Shown: positions 35,031 through 43,067 of the stretch, piece by piece | How positions within the stretch are numbered: the first letter of the stretch is position 1 | How the letters are laid out: every line of letters begins with the position of its first letter | Origin: JAIBJN01 sp963748205 | GTDB lineage: Bacteria; Actinomycetota; Thermoleophilia; Gaiellales; Gaiellaceae | Assembly: GCA_963748205.1 (NCBI GenBank) | Contig: CAVVIB010000023.1 | Span: 620,001 to 684,000 of the forward strand | Reading direction: 5' to 3' | Length of the DNA: 64,000 bases | Program-made: the position numbers and the translations under genes | The notes under the pieces: generated by a model | Told to the model about the DNA's origin: nothing | The model's input: only the letters and a program-made list of their open reading frames with translations | Databases searched by the model: none

Positions 35031-35989
35031 TCGCCCGACCCCGCGAGGTTGATGTAGGCGTTTTCGATCTCCGACCGCTCCTCGCGGCAGCCGAGCACGT
35101 CGACGCCGCCGGCCGTGAGGGACGAGAGGACGTCGCCGAGCACGGCGTCAGCCTCGAGGTGGAGCAGGAAGTCCTCCGTGTCTCCCTCGTCCGCGGCGGC
35201 GATCGTCGCCCGGCCCGCGACCGCCTCGTGCAGGACGGGCTCGAGCTCACGACCGCTCATCCGCCCGTTCCGCAGCCGCAGCACGTAGCGCCGCGGGACC
35301 GAGAGCGCGACGAGCTGCGACACGGTCCCCTGAAAGGCGGCCTTCCCCTCGCGCAGGAGCGTGACCGCGTCGGCGAAGCCGCGGATCTCCTCGATCCGCT
35401 GCGTGGCCCAGACGACCGCGGCGCCTTCGTCGGCGAGCCCGCGAACGAGCTCGCGCATGAGCGCGGCGCCCTCGGGGTCGAGGTCGTGCGTCGCCTCGTC
35501 GATCAGGAGCACGCTCGGCTCGGTCAGGAGCGCGCGGGCGATCGAGAGCCGCTTCTGCATCCCGTGCGAGTAGAAGGCGGAGCGGAGCCGGCCCGCGTCC
35601 TCGAGGCCGACCAGCTCGAGCAGCTCCCACGCGCGGGCCGTCGCCTCGCGCCGCGACATGCCGTGGAGGCGTCCGAAGAAGACGAGGTTCTCGATCCCCG
35701 AGATGCGCAGGTAGAGCGAGCGGTCGCCCGAGGGGACGAGGCCCATCCGCGCCCGCAGCTCGCGCGGGCACTCCCACGTGTCGACGCCCAGGAGACGCGC
35801 AGTTCCGGCATCGGGCTTGACGAGCCCGGTGAGGACGCGGACGAGCGTGGTCTTGCCGGCGCCGTTCGGGCCGAGCAGCGCCGCGATCTCGCCGGAGTCG
35901 ACCGTCAGCGAGACGCCGTCGAGGGCGACGCGCTCGCCGAAGCGGCGCGCGAGATCATGCGCCTCGACGACGGGCGCCGCGTCCGTCAG
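35027..35989 (-). CDS. ABC exporter ATPase
   Basis: About 320 residues. Walker A GPNGAGKTT, Q-loop region MGLVPSGDRSLYLRISG, signature-like YSHGMQKRLSIARALL, and Walker B VLLIDEATHDLDPEG are intact. No ATG, GTG or TTG lies between the precursor stop (36006) and the start of the domain. A CTG at 35989 is preceded at 9 nt by AAGGGG and is the best visible start; a lost base is the alternative. It follows the precursor gene directly, so its product probably exports the mature peptide and may give self-protection. Confidence 0.85.
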   Translation of the reverse strand: MTDAAPVVEAHDLARRFGERVALDGVSLTVDSGEIAALLGPNGAGKTTLVRVLTGLVKPDAGTARLLGVDTWECPRELRARMGLVPSGDRSLYLRISGIENLVFFGRLHGMSRREATARAWELLELVGLEDAGRLRSAFYSHGMQKRLSIARALLTEPSVLLIDEATHDLDPEGAALMRELVRGLADEGAAVVWATQRIEEIRGFADAVTLLREGKAAFQGTVSQLVALSVPRRYVLRLRNGRMSGRELEPVLHEAVAGRATIAAADEGDTEDFLLHLEADAVLGDVLSSLTAGGVDVLGCREERSEIENAYINLAGSGE

Positions 35990-36005
35990 CTGTTCGAGCC
36001 CCTTG

Positions 36006-36188
36006 CTAGGACGGGCAGGAGTACTCGCAGAACTTGTCGAGCTGGCAGATGCGCCAGTCGCCCTGCTTGTTCTGGTGCGGGTTGCCGGCCGGGACGCAGA
36101 TGTTCGACGGAATCTGCGCACGAGCAAAAGTGTGCTCGGAGATCGAGCCGTAGTCCACAACAGTTGGGCTCTCGAACACGATCTTCAT
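36006..36188 (-). CDS. lasso-type RiPP precursor peptide
   Basis: 60 residues from the ATG at 36188, with a good ribosome site (AAAGGAAG) about 9 nt upstream; the longer frame to 36272 runs through a hairpin and is unlikely to be coding. The leader has a YGSISEHTF motif at 13-21 like other lasso leaders. A possible core is residues 43-60, GDWRICQLDKFCEYSCPS: Gly1 could close on Asp9, leaving a tail of nine residues with Cys at 6, 12 and 16 and a C-terminal Ser. The usual Thr at leader position -2 is absent (Lys41), so the cleavage site is uncertain. Confidence 0.75.
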   Translation of the reverse strand: MKIVFESPTVVDYGSISEHTFARAQIPSNICVPAGNPHQNKQGDWRICQLDKFCEYSCPS

Positions 36189-36211
36189 CGCTGGGTTCTT
36201 CCTTTCGCCCC

Positions 36212-36233
36212 GGAGGCCCCGGGTAAGGCCTCC
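36212..36233 (-). promoter_or_regulatory. hairpin in the leader of the precursor mRNA
   Basis: GGAGGCC (36212-36218) and GGCCTCC (36227-36233) form a perfect 7-bp stem with an 8-nt loop, ending about 12 bp upstream of the precursor ribosome site. There is no T-run, so it is not a standard terminator. It could stabilise the precursor mRNA or control its translation. Function is inferred only from position. Confidence 0.4.
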
Positions 36234-36296
36234 ACCGCCAATGGTGCAGGTTTCCACCCTCGTGCGCAACATACCTTCGACCAGTTTGCGCGAACT

Positions 36297-36710
36297 TCAG
36301 CGCCGGGAGCGAAGCCGCGGGGCGACGGCGTCGGCGACCGCGTAGGCGGCGAAGACCCGTGTGACGAAGCGGGTTGCGCGCGGGCTCGCGACCTGCGCGG
36401 CCCCGAGAATGCCCGCCGCCCAGAGAGACACGCAGTGGGAGCAGGTGACCAGCTCGCCGACCGCCCTGGTGAGGCCTTCGCCCCTGGGCTGGACGGCCGC
36501 GGGGCCGTCGGCGAAGGGTCGTCGCAGGAAGACCGTCACGCGATCTTCGGCGACGACCTTCCCGATCTTCGCGCCGGCCACCCCGAGCGCGATGACGTCG
36601 GTGGCCGTGGTCGGGCCCGCGCCGTTCGCGCGGCCGGCGCGCGCCGCCGCGGTTAGGAGCCCTGCCCAGAAGAGCCCCGAGAGCGCCGCGTACGGCGCCT
36701 CGGAGGCCAT
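36297..36710 (-). CDS. DUF1360-like small membrane protein
   Basis: 137 residues from the ATG at 36710. It starts with a hydrophobic segment (YAALSGLFWAGLLTAAARA), then VIALGVAGAKIGKVVAEDRVTVFLRRPF, and a conserved TCSHCVSLWAAGILGAAQV segment with a CxxC pair; a last hydrophobic region follows. These features match DUF1360 proteins, whose role is unknown. TGATG overlap with the metallo-hydrolase gene suggests joint translation. Confidence 0.65.
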   Translation of the reverse strand: MASEAPYAALSGLFWAGLLTAAARAGRANGAGPTTATDVIALGVAGAKIGKVVAEDRVTVFLRRPFADGPAAVQPRGEGLTRAVGELVTCSHCVSLWAAGILGAAQVASPRATRFVTRVFAAYAVADAVAPRLRSRR

Positions 36711-37423
36711 CAGAAGTCGACCACCAGCCCGTCGTGCGCGACCGGCACGCCTTCCGGCGGCGGGAGCTCGACCGGGCGGTGGGTGAGGAGGATGCGCCCG
36801 TCGGCTGCGTCCAGGGCCTCCTGCGCGGAGAGGTGGCCGCGCGGCAGGCCGTCGTCTCCGCCCTCGGCGAGCGTGGCCTCGCAGAGGAAGAGGTCGGCGC
36901 CGCGGGCGAGCCCGGCGAGCTGCTCGGTGGGCGCGGAGTCTCCGGAGTACGCCAGCGTCGTCCCGTTCGACGTCACGCGGAACCCGTGGGCGATCAGCTC
37001 GTAGTGCGGAAGGCGGCAGGCCCGGATCTGGAACCCCGAGGCGTTGAAAGGCACCCCGGGCTCGAACTCCTTCACCTCGAAGGCTTCCTCGAACATGTTC
37101 TCGTTGCCCCAGTGGGAGGCGAACTCCTCCAGGTGGCCCCGACCGCCGGGCGGCAGCCAGAGCGTGCAGTCGATCCGATGCGCCTGCGGGCCGTAGGCGT
37201 TGAGCCAGGCCCAGGGCACGAGGTCGCCCCAGTGGTCGAGGTGGAAGTGGGTGATCGCGATCGACCGCGGATACAGCTCGAGCTCGCGCAGGCGCGCGAG
37301 GACACCGGGCCCGCAGTCGAGGAGGAGCGCGCCGCCGTCGCCTTCGACCAGGTACCCGGACTGGGCGCTCCCCGGGTTCGGCCAGGCAGGCGACGAGCCG
37401 ATGACGGTCAGGCGCACCTCCAT
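36710..37423 (-). CDS. metallo-beta-lactamase-fold hydrolase
   Basis: About 237 residues from the ATG at 37423 (an in-frame start at 37438 is possible). The di-metal motif is ITHFHLDHWGD near residue 60, followed by LPHYELIAHGFRV, YSGDSAPTEQL and LLTHRP for the further His/Asp ligands. It resembles the RNase Z/cyclic phosphodiesterase-like branch acting on phosphodiesters, but substrate cannot be told. It is divergent from the B12-domain gene. Confidence 0.8.
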   Translation of the reverse strand: MEVRLTVIGSSPAWPNPGSAQSGYLVEGDGGALLLDCGPGVLARLRELELYPRSIAITHFHLDHWGDLVPWAWLNAYGPQAHRIDCTLWLPPGGRGHLEEFASHWGNENMFEEAFEVKEFEPGVPFNASGFQIRACRLPHYELIAHGFRVTSNGTTLAYSGDSAPTEQLAGLARGADLFLCEATLAEGGDDGLPRGHLSAQEALDAADGRILLTHRPVELPPPEGVPVAHDGLVVDF

Positions 37424-37436
37424 ATACTGGCGCACC

Positions 37437-37838
37437 ATGGCCAGGAAGATCCGGGTCGTGATCGCGAAGCCCGGCCTCGACGGTCACGACCGGGGGGCGA
37501 AGATCATCGCCAGAGCGCTCCGGGACGCCGGAATGGAGGTCATCTACACGGGCCTGCACCAGACCCCGGAGCAGATCGTCGAGACCGCGATCCAGGAGGA
37601 CGCGGACGCTGTCGGCATCTCGATCCTCTCCGGCGCGCACATGACGCTGGTGCCCCGGATCCTCGAGGGGCTGCGGGAGAACGGGGTCGAGGACGTGCTC
37701 GTCGTCGTCGGCGGGACGATCCCGCGCGAGGACGTGGTCGCCCTCAAGGAGCAGGGCGTCGCTGAGATCTTCACGCCCGGCGCGCCGGTCTCCGAGATCG
37801 TGGACTTCCTCCGGGCCAACGTGCCCGTCGAGGCATGA
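37437..37838 (+). CDS. stand-alone cobalamin-binding domain (methylmalonyl-CoA mutase small-subunit type)
   Basis: 133 residues from the ATG at 37437. The B12 motif is GLDGHDRGAK with His17 as the expected lower cobalt ligand, followed by GISILSGAHMTLVPRI and VVVGGTIPREDVVALKEQGVAEIFTPGAP. This length and order match the C-terminal subunit of split acyl-CoA mutases. The catalytic subunit is not in the window. It overlaps the enoyl-CoA hydratase gene by 4 bp, which suggests shared acyl-CoA metabolism. Confidence 0.9.
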   Translation: MARKIRVVIAKPGLDGHDRGAKIIARALRDAGMEVIYTGLHQTPEQIVETAIQEDADAVGISILSGAHMTLVPRILEGLRENGVEDVLVVVGGTIPREDVVALKEQGVAEIFTPGAPVSEIVDFLRANVPVEA

Positions 37839-38605
37839 TCACGGTCGAACGCGACGGCGGCACCGCGATCGTCACGGTCGACAGGCCGGAGGCGATGAAC
37901 GCGCTCGACGTCGAGCATCTGGAGTCGCTGCGGGAGAACCTCGCCGGGCTCGCGGAGGACGACTCCGCCCGGGTCGTCGTCGTGACCGGGGCGGGGGAGA
38001 AGGCCTTCATCGCCGGGGCGGACATCAAGTACATGCAGGGCCTCGGCGTCCTCGAGGCGCGGCGGTGGGGCCAGCTCGGCCACGACTGCGGGAACCTGCT
38101 CGAGACGATGCCGAAGCCGACGATCGCCTCGATCAACGGCTACGCGCTCGGCGGGGGCTGCGAGCTGGCGCTCGCGTGCGACCTGCGGCTCGCGTCCTCG
38201 AACGCCAAGATCGGCCAGCCCGAGATCGACCTCGGGATCATCCCCGGCTGGGGCGGCTCGGTCCGGCTCGCGCGCACGACGACGCTCGGCTTCGCCAAGG
38301 AGCTCATCTTCACCGGGCGCCCCGTCGACGCCGAGAAGGCCCTCGCGCACGGCCTCGTCAACGCGGTCTACGAGCCCGGCGAGCTGCGCGAGAAGACGCT
38401 CGAGCTCTGCCGCGGTCTCGAGGCAAAGAGCCCGCTCGCGCTCGCGTACGCGAAGGAGGCGGTGAACGTCGCCCTTCAGGGCCCGCACCGGACGAACCTG
38501 GAAATCGAGGCCAGGCTCTTCGCCATGCTCTTCTCGAGCGATGACCAGTCCGAGGGCATGGCCGCGTTCGCCGAGAAGCGCCCGCCCGAGTTCACCGGCC
38601 GCTAG
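37835..38605 (+). CDS. enoyl-CoA hydratase/isomerase (crotonase family)
   Basis: 256 residues. Crotonase blocks: TVDRPEAMNALD, FIAGADIKYMQGL (oxyanion loop), TIASINGYALGGGCELALACDLRLAS, and IGQPEIDLGIIPGWGGSVRLAR with the Glu expected for hydratase chemistry. It hydrates enoyl-CoA thioesters in beta-oxidation or branched-chain acid breakdown. Coupled to the B12-binding domain and close to the ETF operon, it fits acyl-CoA catabolism. Confidence 0.9.
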   Translation: MITVERDGGTAIVTVDRPEAMNALDVEHLESLRENLAGLAEDDSARVVVVTGAGEKAFIAGADIKYMQGLGVLEARRWGQLGHDCGNLLETMPKPTIASINGYALGGGCELALACDLRLASSNAKIGQPEIDLGIIPGWGGSVRLARTTTLGFAKELIFTGRPVDAEKALAHGLVNAVYEPGELREKTLELCRGLEAKSPLALAYAKEAVNVALQGPHRTNLEIEARLFAMLFSSDDQSEGMAAFAEKRPPEFTGR

Positions 38606-38607
38606 AG

Positions 38608-39492
38608 CTAGATCGAGCCCGTGAAGGTGTCGCAGACCGCGGGCCGCCCCTCCTCGTAGCCGCGGGAGAACCAGCGGCGCCGTTGCTCGGACGAGCCGTG
38701 AGTCCATGTCTCCGGGTTCACCTGGCCCTGCGTCTGCTCCTGGATGCGGTCGTCGCCGATCGCCGAGGCCGCGTCGAGGCCGGCGTTGATGTCGTCCTGC
38801 GTGAGCTGCTCGATCAGGCCGGTCTCGACCGCGTTCGCCGCCCAGACGCCGGCGTAGCAGTCGGCCTGGAGCTCGGCGCGGACGGCGCGGCTCTCCGGGC
38901 CTTGTCGGTCGTTGCCGATGCGGTCGAGGTCCCCGGTCAGGTCCTGGACGTGATGGCCGTACTCGTGCGCGATCACGTACGCCTGGGCGAACGGCGCCTC
39001 GCCGGCGCCGAACCGCGACTGGAGCTCGTCGAAGAAGCCGAGGTCGATGTACACGAGCTGGTCGCCGGGGCAGTAGAAGGGGCCGACCTGCGAGGTGGCC
39101 CCGCCGCAGGCCGTCTGCACCTGGTCGGTAAAGAAGACCGTGTCGACGTACTGGTATTGCTCGCCGCTGCGCTCGAAGACGCCGTCCCAGAACTCCTGCG
39201 TGCTGTTGACGACGCCGACGATGAAGCAGTCCTGGCGCTCGTTCGCGTCGGCGCCCGTGCGGCACTCCTCGGAGACGACGCCGGGGTCGTCTCCCTGCCC
39301 GACCTGCTGATCCTCGAGCGGCGCGAGCTGTCCGAGCCCGCCGCCTCCCGTGAGCAGGCTGAACAGGACATAGATGACGAGCACGCCGAGCCCGATGCCG
39401 CCGCCTCCCATGGCAAGCCCGCCTGCGCCGCGGCGTCCGCGGACGTCCGTGACCTGGCCGGGATCGAGCTTCGCTCCCTTCCTGAAACGCAT
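38608..39492 (-). CDS. YpfJ/KPN_02809-family neutral zinc metallopeptidase
   Basis: 294 residues from the codon at 39492. A cytoplasmic basic N-terminus is followed by one helix (GIGLGVLVIYVLFSLL) and an extracytoplasmic domain. The zinc site is AYVIAHEYGHHVQDL (His176, Glu177, His180) with a downstream RAELQADCYAGVWA that gives the third ligand. It ends RRRWFSRGYEEGRPAVCDTF, typical of the family. Its substrate is unknown. It converges with the crotonase gene, 2 bp apart. Confidence 0.88.
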   Translation of the reverse strand: MRFRKGAKLDPGQVTDVRGRRGAGGLAMGGGGIGLGVLVIYVLFSLLTGGGGLGQLAPLEDQQVGQGDDPGVVSEECRTGADANERQDCFIVGVVNSTQEFWDGVFERSGEQYQYVDTVFFTDQVQTACGGATSQVGPFYCPGDQLVYIDLGFFDELQSRFGAGEAPFAQAYVIAHEYGHHVQDLTGDLDRIGNDRQGPESRAVRAELQADCYAGVWAANAVETGLIEQLTQDDINAGLDAASAIGDDRIQEQTQGQVNPETWTHGSSEQRRRWFSRGYEEGRPAVCDTFTGSI

Positions 39493-39543
39493 GGAGCCTC
39501 TCTACCCGCGAGCTCCTGGGAGCAAGCACCGGTTCGATACCCT

Positions 39544-39634
39544 GTCCAGTGCGGGAGCCCCTGCCGGGGCTGAGAGGTGGCCAGGGAGGCTGCGACCGCC
39601 AACCACCTGATCTGGGTCATGCCAGCGAAGGGAC
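39544..39634 (+). promoter_or_regulatory. TPP (thi-box) riboswitch
   Basis: The aptamer core is clear: GGGGCTGAGAGG at 39566-39577, and CACCTGATCTGGGTCATGCC ending near 39622, then AGCGAAGGGA. GTCC at 39544 can pair with GGAC at 39631 as P1. It ends only 4 nt before the thiG ATG at 39639, so the 3' side contains the ribosome site (GAAGGGA). This suggests thiamine pyrophosphate blocks translation of the thiG-thiS-thiE operon. Confidence 0.92.
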
Positions 39635-39638
39635 GTGA

Positions 39639-40410
39639 ATGAGCACTCAGGATCACCTCGTCATCGCCGGACGCGAGTTCCGCTCGCGCCTTCTCACCGG
39701 CACCGGCAAGTACGACACGTTCGAGACCATGCGCGAGGCGCTCGGCGCCTCCGGCTCGGAGATCGTCACCGTCGCCGTGCGCCGCATCGACCTCGACGCG
39801 CCCGGGCGACGACATCACCAGTTACCTCCCGGACGACGTCCTGCTCCTGCCCAACACGTCGGGCTGCGAGACCGCCGACGAGGCGGTGCGCACCGCGCGC
39901 CTCGCGCGGGCCGGCGGGCTCCCGGACTGGGTGAAGCTCGAGGTCATCCCGGACCCGCGCTACCTGCTCCCGGACCCGGTCGAGACGCTGCGCGCTGCCG
40001 CGGAGCTCGTCGAGGACGGCTTCACCGTCCTGCCCTACGTCCTGCCGGACCCCGTCCTCCAGAAGAAGCTCGAGGAGGTCGGCTGCGCCACGGTCATGCC
40101 GCTGGCCGCGCCGATCGGGACCGGCCGCGGGCTCAAGCTCCGCGACACGATCCGGATCATGATCGAGCAGGCCGAGGTGCCGCTCGTCGTCGACGCGGGG
40201 CTGGGGTCGCCCTCGCACGCGGCCGAAGCGATGGAGATGGGCGCCGACGCCGTCCTCGTCAACACGGCGATCGCCCGCGCGGGCGATCCGGTCGCGATGG
40301 CGCGCGCCTTCAGGCTCGGGGTCGAGGCCGGCCGAACCGCGTTCGAGGCCGGGGTCATGGAGGAGCAGGCGGAAGCGCAGCCGTCGAGCCCTGTGGGTGG
40401 GACGGTTTGA
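39639..40410 (+). CDS. thiG: thiazole synthase (frameshifted)
   Basis: The ATG at 39639 opens LVIAGREFRSRLLTGTGKYDTFETMREAL. At 39801-39806 (CCCGGG) one surplus base shifts the frame; the second frame, not starting in the right place, continues PNTSGCETADEAVRTARLAR, KLEVIPDPRYLLPDPVETLRAA, CATVMPLAAPIGTGRGL, and VVDAGLGSPSHAAEAMEMGADAVLVNTAIARAGDP. ThiG makes the thiazole phosphate of thiamine from DXP, ThiS thiocarboxylate and an imine. It is first in the TPP-controlled operon. Confidence 0.85.
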
Positions 40411-40464
40411 GCTCGCATGCCTCCGGCCGCTCGGGGGGAAACCACGAGCCCCCTTCTTGATGCA

Positions 40465-40685
40465 GTGAAGGAACCTCCCGATCCCGACTCCGTCTCGTCA
40501 ACGGCAAGGACGAATCCCTCCAGGAGGGCGACACGGTCTCGGCGCTCCTCGAGCGGCTCGGGCTCGGCGCTCGCTACGCGCTCGTCGAACGGAACGGCGA
40601 GCCCGTCGAGCGCTCGCGCTACGGCGAGGTCAGGCTCGAGGACGGCGACCGGCTCGTCGTCGCACGACCCGTTGCCGGCGGCTGA
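40465..40685 (+). CDS. thiS: sulfur carrier protein ThiS (N-terminal frame uncertain)
   Basis: The clear part reads RLVNGKDESLQEGDTVSALLERLGL and ends VARPVAGG, with the terminal Gly-Gly that is thiocarboxylated. No start codon is in this frame before an upstream stop; a GTG at 40465 in a neighbouring frame would join after a one-base correction near 40476-40490. The end overlaps the thiE start by 14 bp. It donates sulfur to thiG's reaction. Confidence 0.75.
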
Positions 40686-41274
40686 TACCGCCCCCGGCGC
40701 GCGCCTCTACCTGATCACCGGCGCGCGGCCGGACCTCGAAGGCTTCCTCGAGGCCGCCGTGAGCGGGGGCGTCGACCTCGTGCAGATGCGGGAGAAGGCG
40801 GTCGCCGACCGTGAGCTCCTCCCGGTGCTCGAGGAGGCGCGAGCGATCACGCGGCGGCTCGGCGTGCCGCTCGTCGTCAACGACCGGCCCGACCTCGCGG
40901 TGCTCGTCGGCGCGGACTACGTCCACGTCGGCCAGGACGACATGCCGGCCGCGGCGGCGCGGCGCTTCGGCATCCCGGTCGGCCTCTCCACCCACTCGCC
41001 CGCCGAGCTGGACGCGGCCGAGGCGGACTACGTCGGCGTGGGGCCGGTGCACGCGACGCCCACGAAGGAGGGTCGTCCGGCCGTCGGGCTGGAGCTCGTC
41101 CGCTACGCGGCGAAGCATGCGCGCGTGCCGTGGTTCGCGATCGGCGGGATCGACGCGGGGAACGTGGCGGACGTCGTCGCGGCCGGCGCCACGCGGGTCG
41201 CCGTCGTGCGCGCGATCGGCGACGCCGACGATCCCGAGCGGGCCGCCGCGGAGCTCCGGGCCGCGCTGCCCTAG
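40672..41274 (+). CDS. thiE: thiamine-phosphate synthase
   Basis: 200 residues from a TTG at 40672. TIM-barrel markers are LYLITG, VDLVQMREKAVADRELL, PLVVNDRPDLAVLVGADYVHVGQDDM, GLSTHSPAELDAAEADYVGVGPVHATPTKEGRP and FAIGGIDAGNV. It joins thiazole phosphate with HMP-pyrophosphate. Third gene after the riboswitch, overlapping thiS. Confidence 0.9.
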   Translation: MPAADTAPGARLYLITGARPDLEGFLEAAVSGGVDLVQMREKAVADRELLPVLEEARAITRRLGVPLVVNDRPDLAVLVGADYVHVGQDDMPAAAARRFGIPVGLSTHSPAELDAAEADYVGVGPVHATPTKEGRPAVGLELVRYAAKHARVPWFAIGGIDAGNVADVVAAGATRVAVVRAIGDADDPERAAAELRAALP

Positions 41275-42168
41275 CTAGTCCTGCTTGCGGATGAGCAGGT
41301 CGGCCGCGACGTGCAGGCCGGGCAGGGCGCGCGAGGCGTTGAGGTTCTGCGTGAAGTCGTCGGTCCAGGCCACGACCTTGAGGCCGGGCTTGAACTGGCT
41401 CAGGCTCACCGTCGAGAAGACCCCGGGCTTCGTCCACTTGCGGTAGGTCGTGTCGGGCGAGAGCGAGATGGCGATGTCGCGGTTCGGGAACGTGACCCAG
41501 CCGTTCGACGTGCGCACGCGCGTGACGCGGATGCGGATGCGCTGAGGGTCGGTGTCCGTGACCGTGTAGACGACCGTTCCTTCGACCCGCATGCTCAGGC
41601 TCGTCACCGCCGCGGGCGGGCGGGCGTAGAGGTGCTTGAACGACGCGCGGAGATAGCGGTACGGCGAGACGGCGCGGCCGCGGTTCGGGTGGAGCTCGAA
41701 GTGGAGGTGGGAGGCGATGCCGTTCGCGTCGCCGGAGTCGCCCACGTAGCCGATCAGCTGGCCGGCCTGCACCTGCTGGTTCGACTGGAGGCCGGGCGCA
41801 TAGGCGATCCCGTTCTTGCAGCCGCCGCGGTTGTCGTTTCGAAGCGTGCTGTCGTTGTTCAGGTGGATGTACATGTACGACGTGCCGCTTCGGCCGTAGA
41901 GGTAGAGCATGCAGCCGGCGGCCCGCGACGCCGTGTACTTGACGACGCGCCCGGGCTCGACCGCCACGACCGGCGAGCGCTTGGCGGCCATGAGGTCGTT
42001 GCCCTCGTGGCTGCCTTGCCAGCGCGGGTCGCCGAAGTCGTCCTGGTACGAGACCTTGGCGACCACGGGGAAGATGATGCGCGGCACCGCGGCACCTGCG
42101 GTCCCCGAGAAGGCCCCCGCGAGAAGGAGGACCAAAACAGATGCGGCTGTCGTCCGGTGGCGGCTCAT
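41275..42168 (-). CDS. secreted M23-family (LytM-like) peptidase
   Basis: 297 residues from the ATG at 42168. A signal peptide runs to about residue 26 (LVLLLAGAFSGTAGAA). The zinc motif is GSHEGNDLM (His54, Asp58), with the later HLHFELHPN holding the second His pair. A beta-rich C-terminal domain of about 120 residues follows (AAVTSLSMRVEGTVVYTVTDTDPQRIRIRVTRVR). M23 proteins cut peptidoglycan cross-links or act as scaffolds. Divergent from etfB. Confidence 0.87.
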   Translation of the reverse strand: MSRHRTTAASVLVLLLAGAFSGTAGAAVPRIIFPVVAKVSYQDDFGDPRWQGSHEGNDLMAAKRSPVVAVEPGRVVKYTASRAAGCMLYLYGRSGTSYMYIHLNNDSTLRNDNRGGCKNGIAYAPGLQSNQQVQAGQLIGYVGDSGDANGIASHLHFELHPNRGRAVSPYRYLRASFKHLYARPPAAVTSLSMRVEGTVVYTVTDTDPQRIRIRVTRVRTSNGWVTFPNRDIAISLSPDTTYRKWTKPGVFSTVSLSQFKPGLKVVAWTDDFTQNLNASRALPGLHVAADLLIRKQD

Positions 42169-42286
42169 GGGTGAGCGGTCCGACGCTCCGGTGCGGCGCC
42201 TGGAAAGCGCGCCGAGACTAGCAAAGCCCTCGGCAGGAACGTGTAAAGACTTGAGTGCGGGTTTGGGTCGATAGGATCCGCCCCCG

Positions 42287-43067
42287 GTGAAGGTCGCCGT
42301 CTTGGTGAAGGAGGTGCCCGAGGCATCCGCGCGCACGCGGATCGACCCCGGCACCCTCCGGCTCGACCGCAGCGGCTCCGCCGCACTGAACCCGTTCGAC
42401 GCCCACGCGCTCGAGGAGGCGCTCCGCATCCGCGAGAGCCGACGGCGAGGGCGAGGTGGTGGCGATCATGATGGGCCCGTCCGGCGCCGCGGACTCGCTG
42501 CGCAAGGCGCTCGCGATCGGCGCCGACCGGGCGGTGCACGTCGTCGACGACGCCCTGGCCGGCTCCGACCTGGTGGCGACTGCGCGGGCGCTCGCGAAGG
42601 CGATCTCGCGCGAGGAGCCCGACCTCGTCCTGCTCGGCCAGCAGGGCGGCGACTCCGACGGGGCGGTGCTGTGGTCGGCGCTCGCCGAGCTCCTCCAGCT
42701 CCCGGTCGTCTCGCAGGCCGCGAGCCTCGAGCTCGCAGGCGGCAAGGCGAAGGCCAAGCGCCAGACCGAGTACGGCTACGACGTGATCGAGGCGCCGCTC
42801 CCGTGCGTCGTGGCCGTGTCCGACGCGATCAACGAGCCGCGCTACCCGTCCCTCAAGGGGATCATGGGCGCGAAGAAGAAGCCGTACGACACGGTCTCGG
42901 CCGGCGACCTCGGTCTCTCCGCCGACGAGATCGGCGAGGCCGGATCGCAGACCGTCGTCCTCGCGCTGGCCGACCCGCCCGCGCGCGGCGACTCCGTGAA
43001 GATCGAGGACGAGGGCGACGCGGCGGACAAGATCCTCGCGTACCTCGCCGAGAGGAAGCTCGTCTAG
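42287..43067 (+). CDS. etfB: electron transfer flavoprotein beta subunit (frameshifted)
   Basis: A GTG at 42287 opens KVAVLVKEVPEASARTRIDPG and NPFDAHALEEALRIRES. One surplus C at about 42439 moves the frame, after which DGEGEVVAIMMGPSGAADSLRKALAIGADRAVHV continues to the stop at 43067. The AMP-binding block is DLVLLGQQGGDSDGA. ETF accepts electrons from acyl-CoA dehydrogenases. The etfA GTG overlaps the etfB TAG by one base. Confidence 0.87.

Noticed and set aside
36079..36125. Alternative lasso core starting at Ala22, two residues after Thr20 (canonical Thr -2 rule)
   Set aside because: Residues 7-9 of that core are Ser, Asn and Ile, so no Asp/Glu is available for ring closure.
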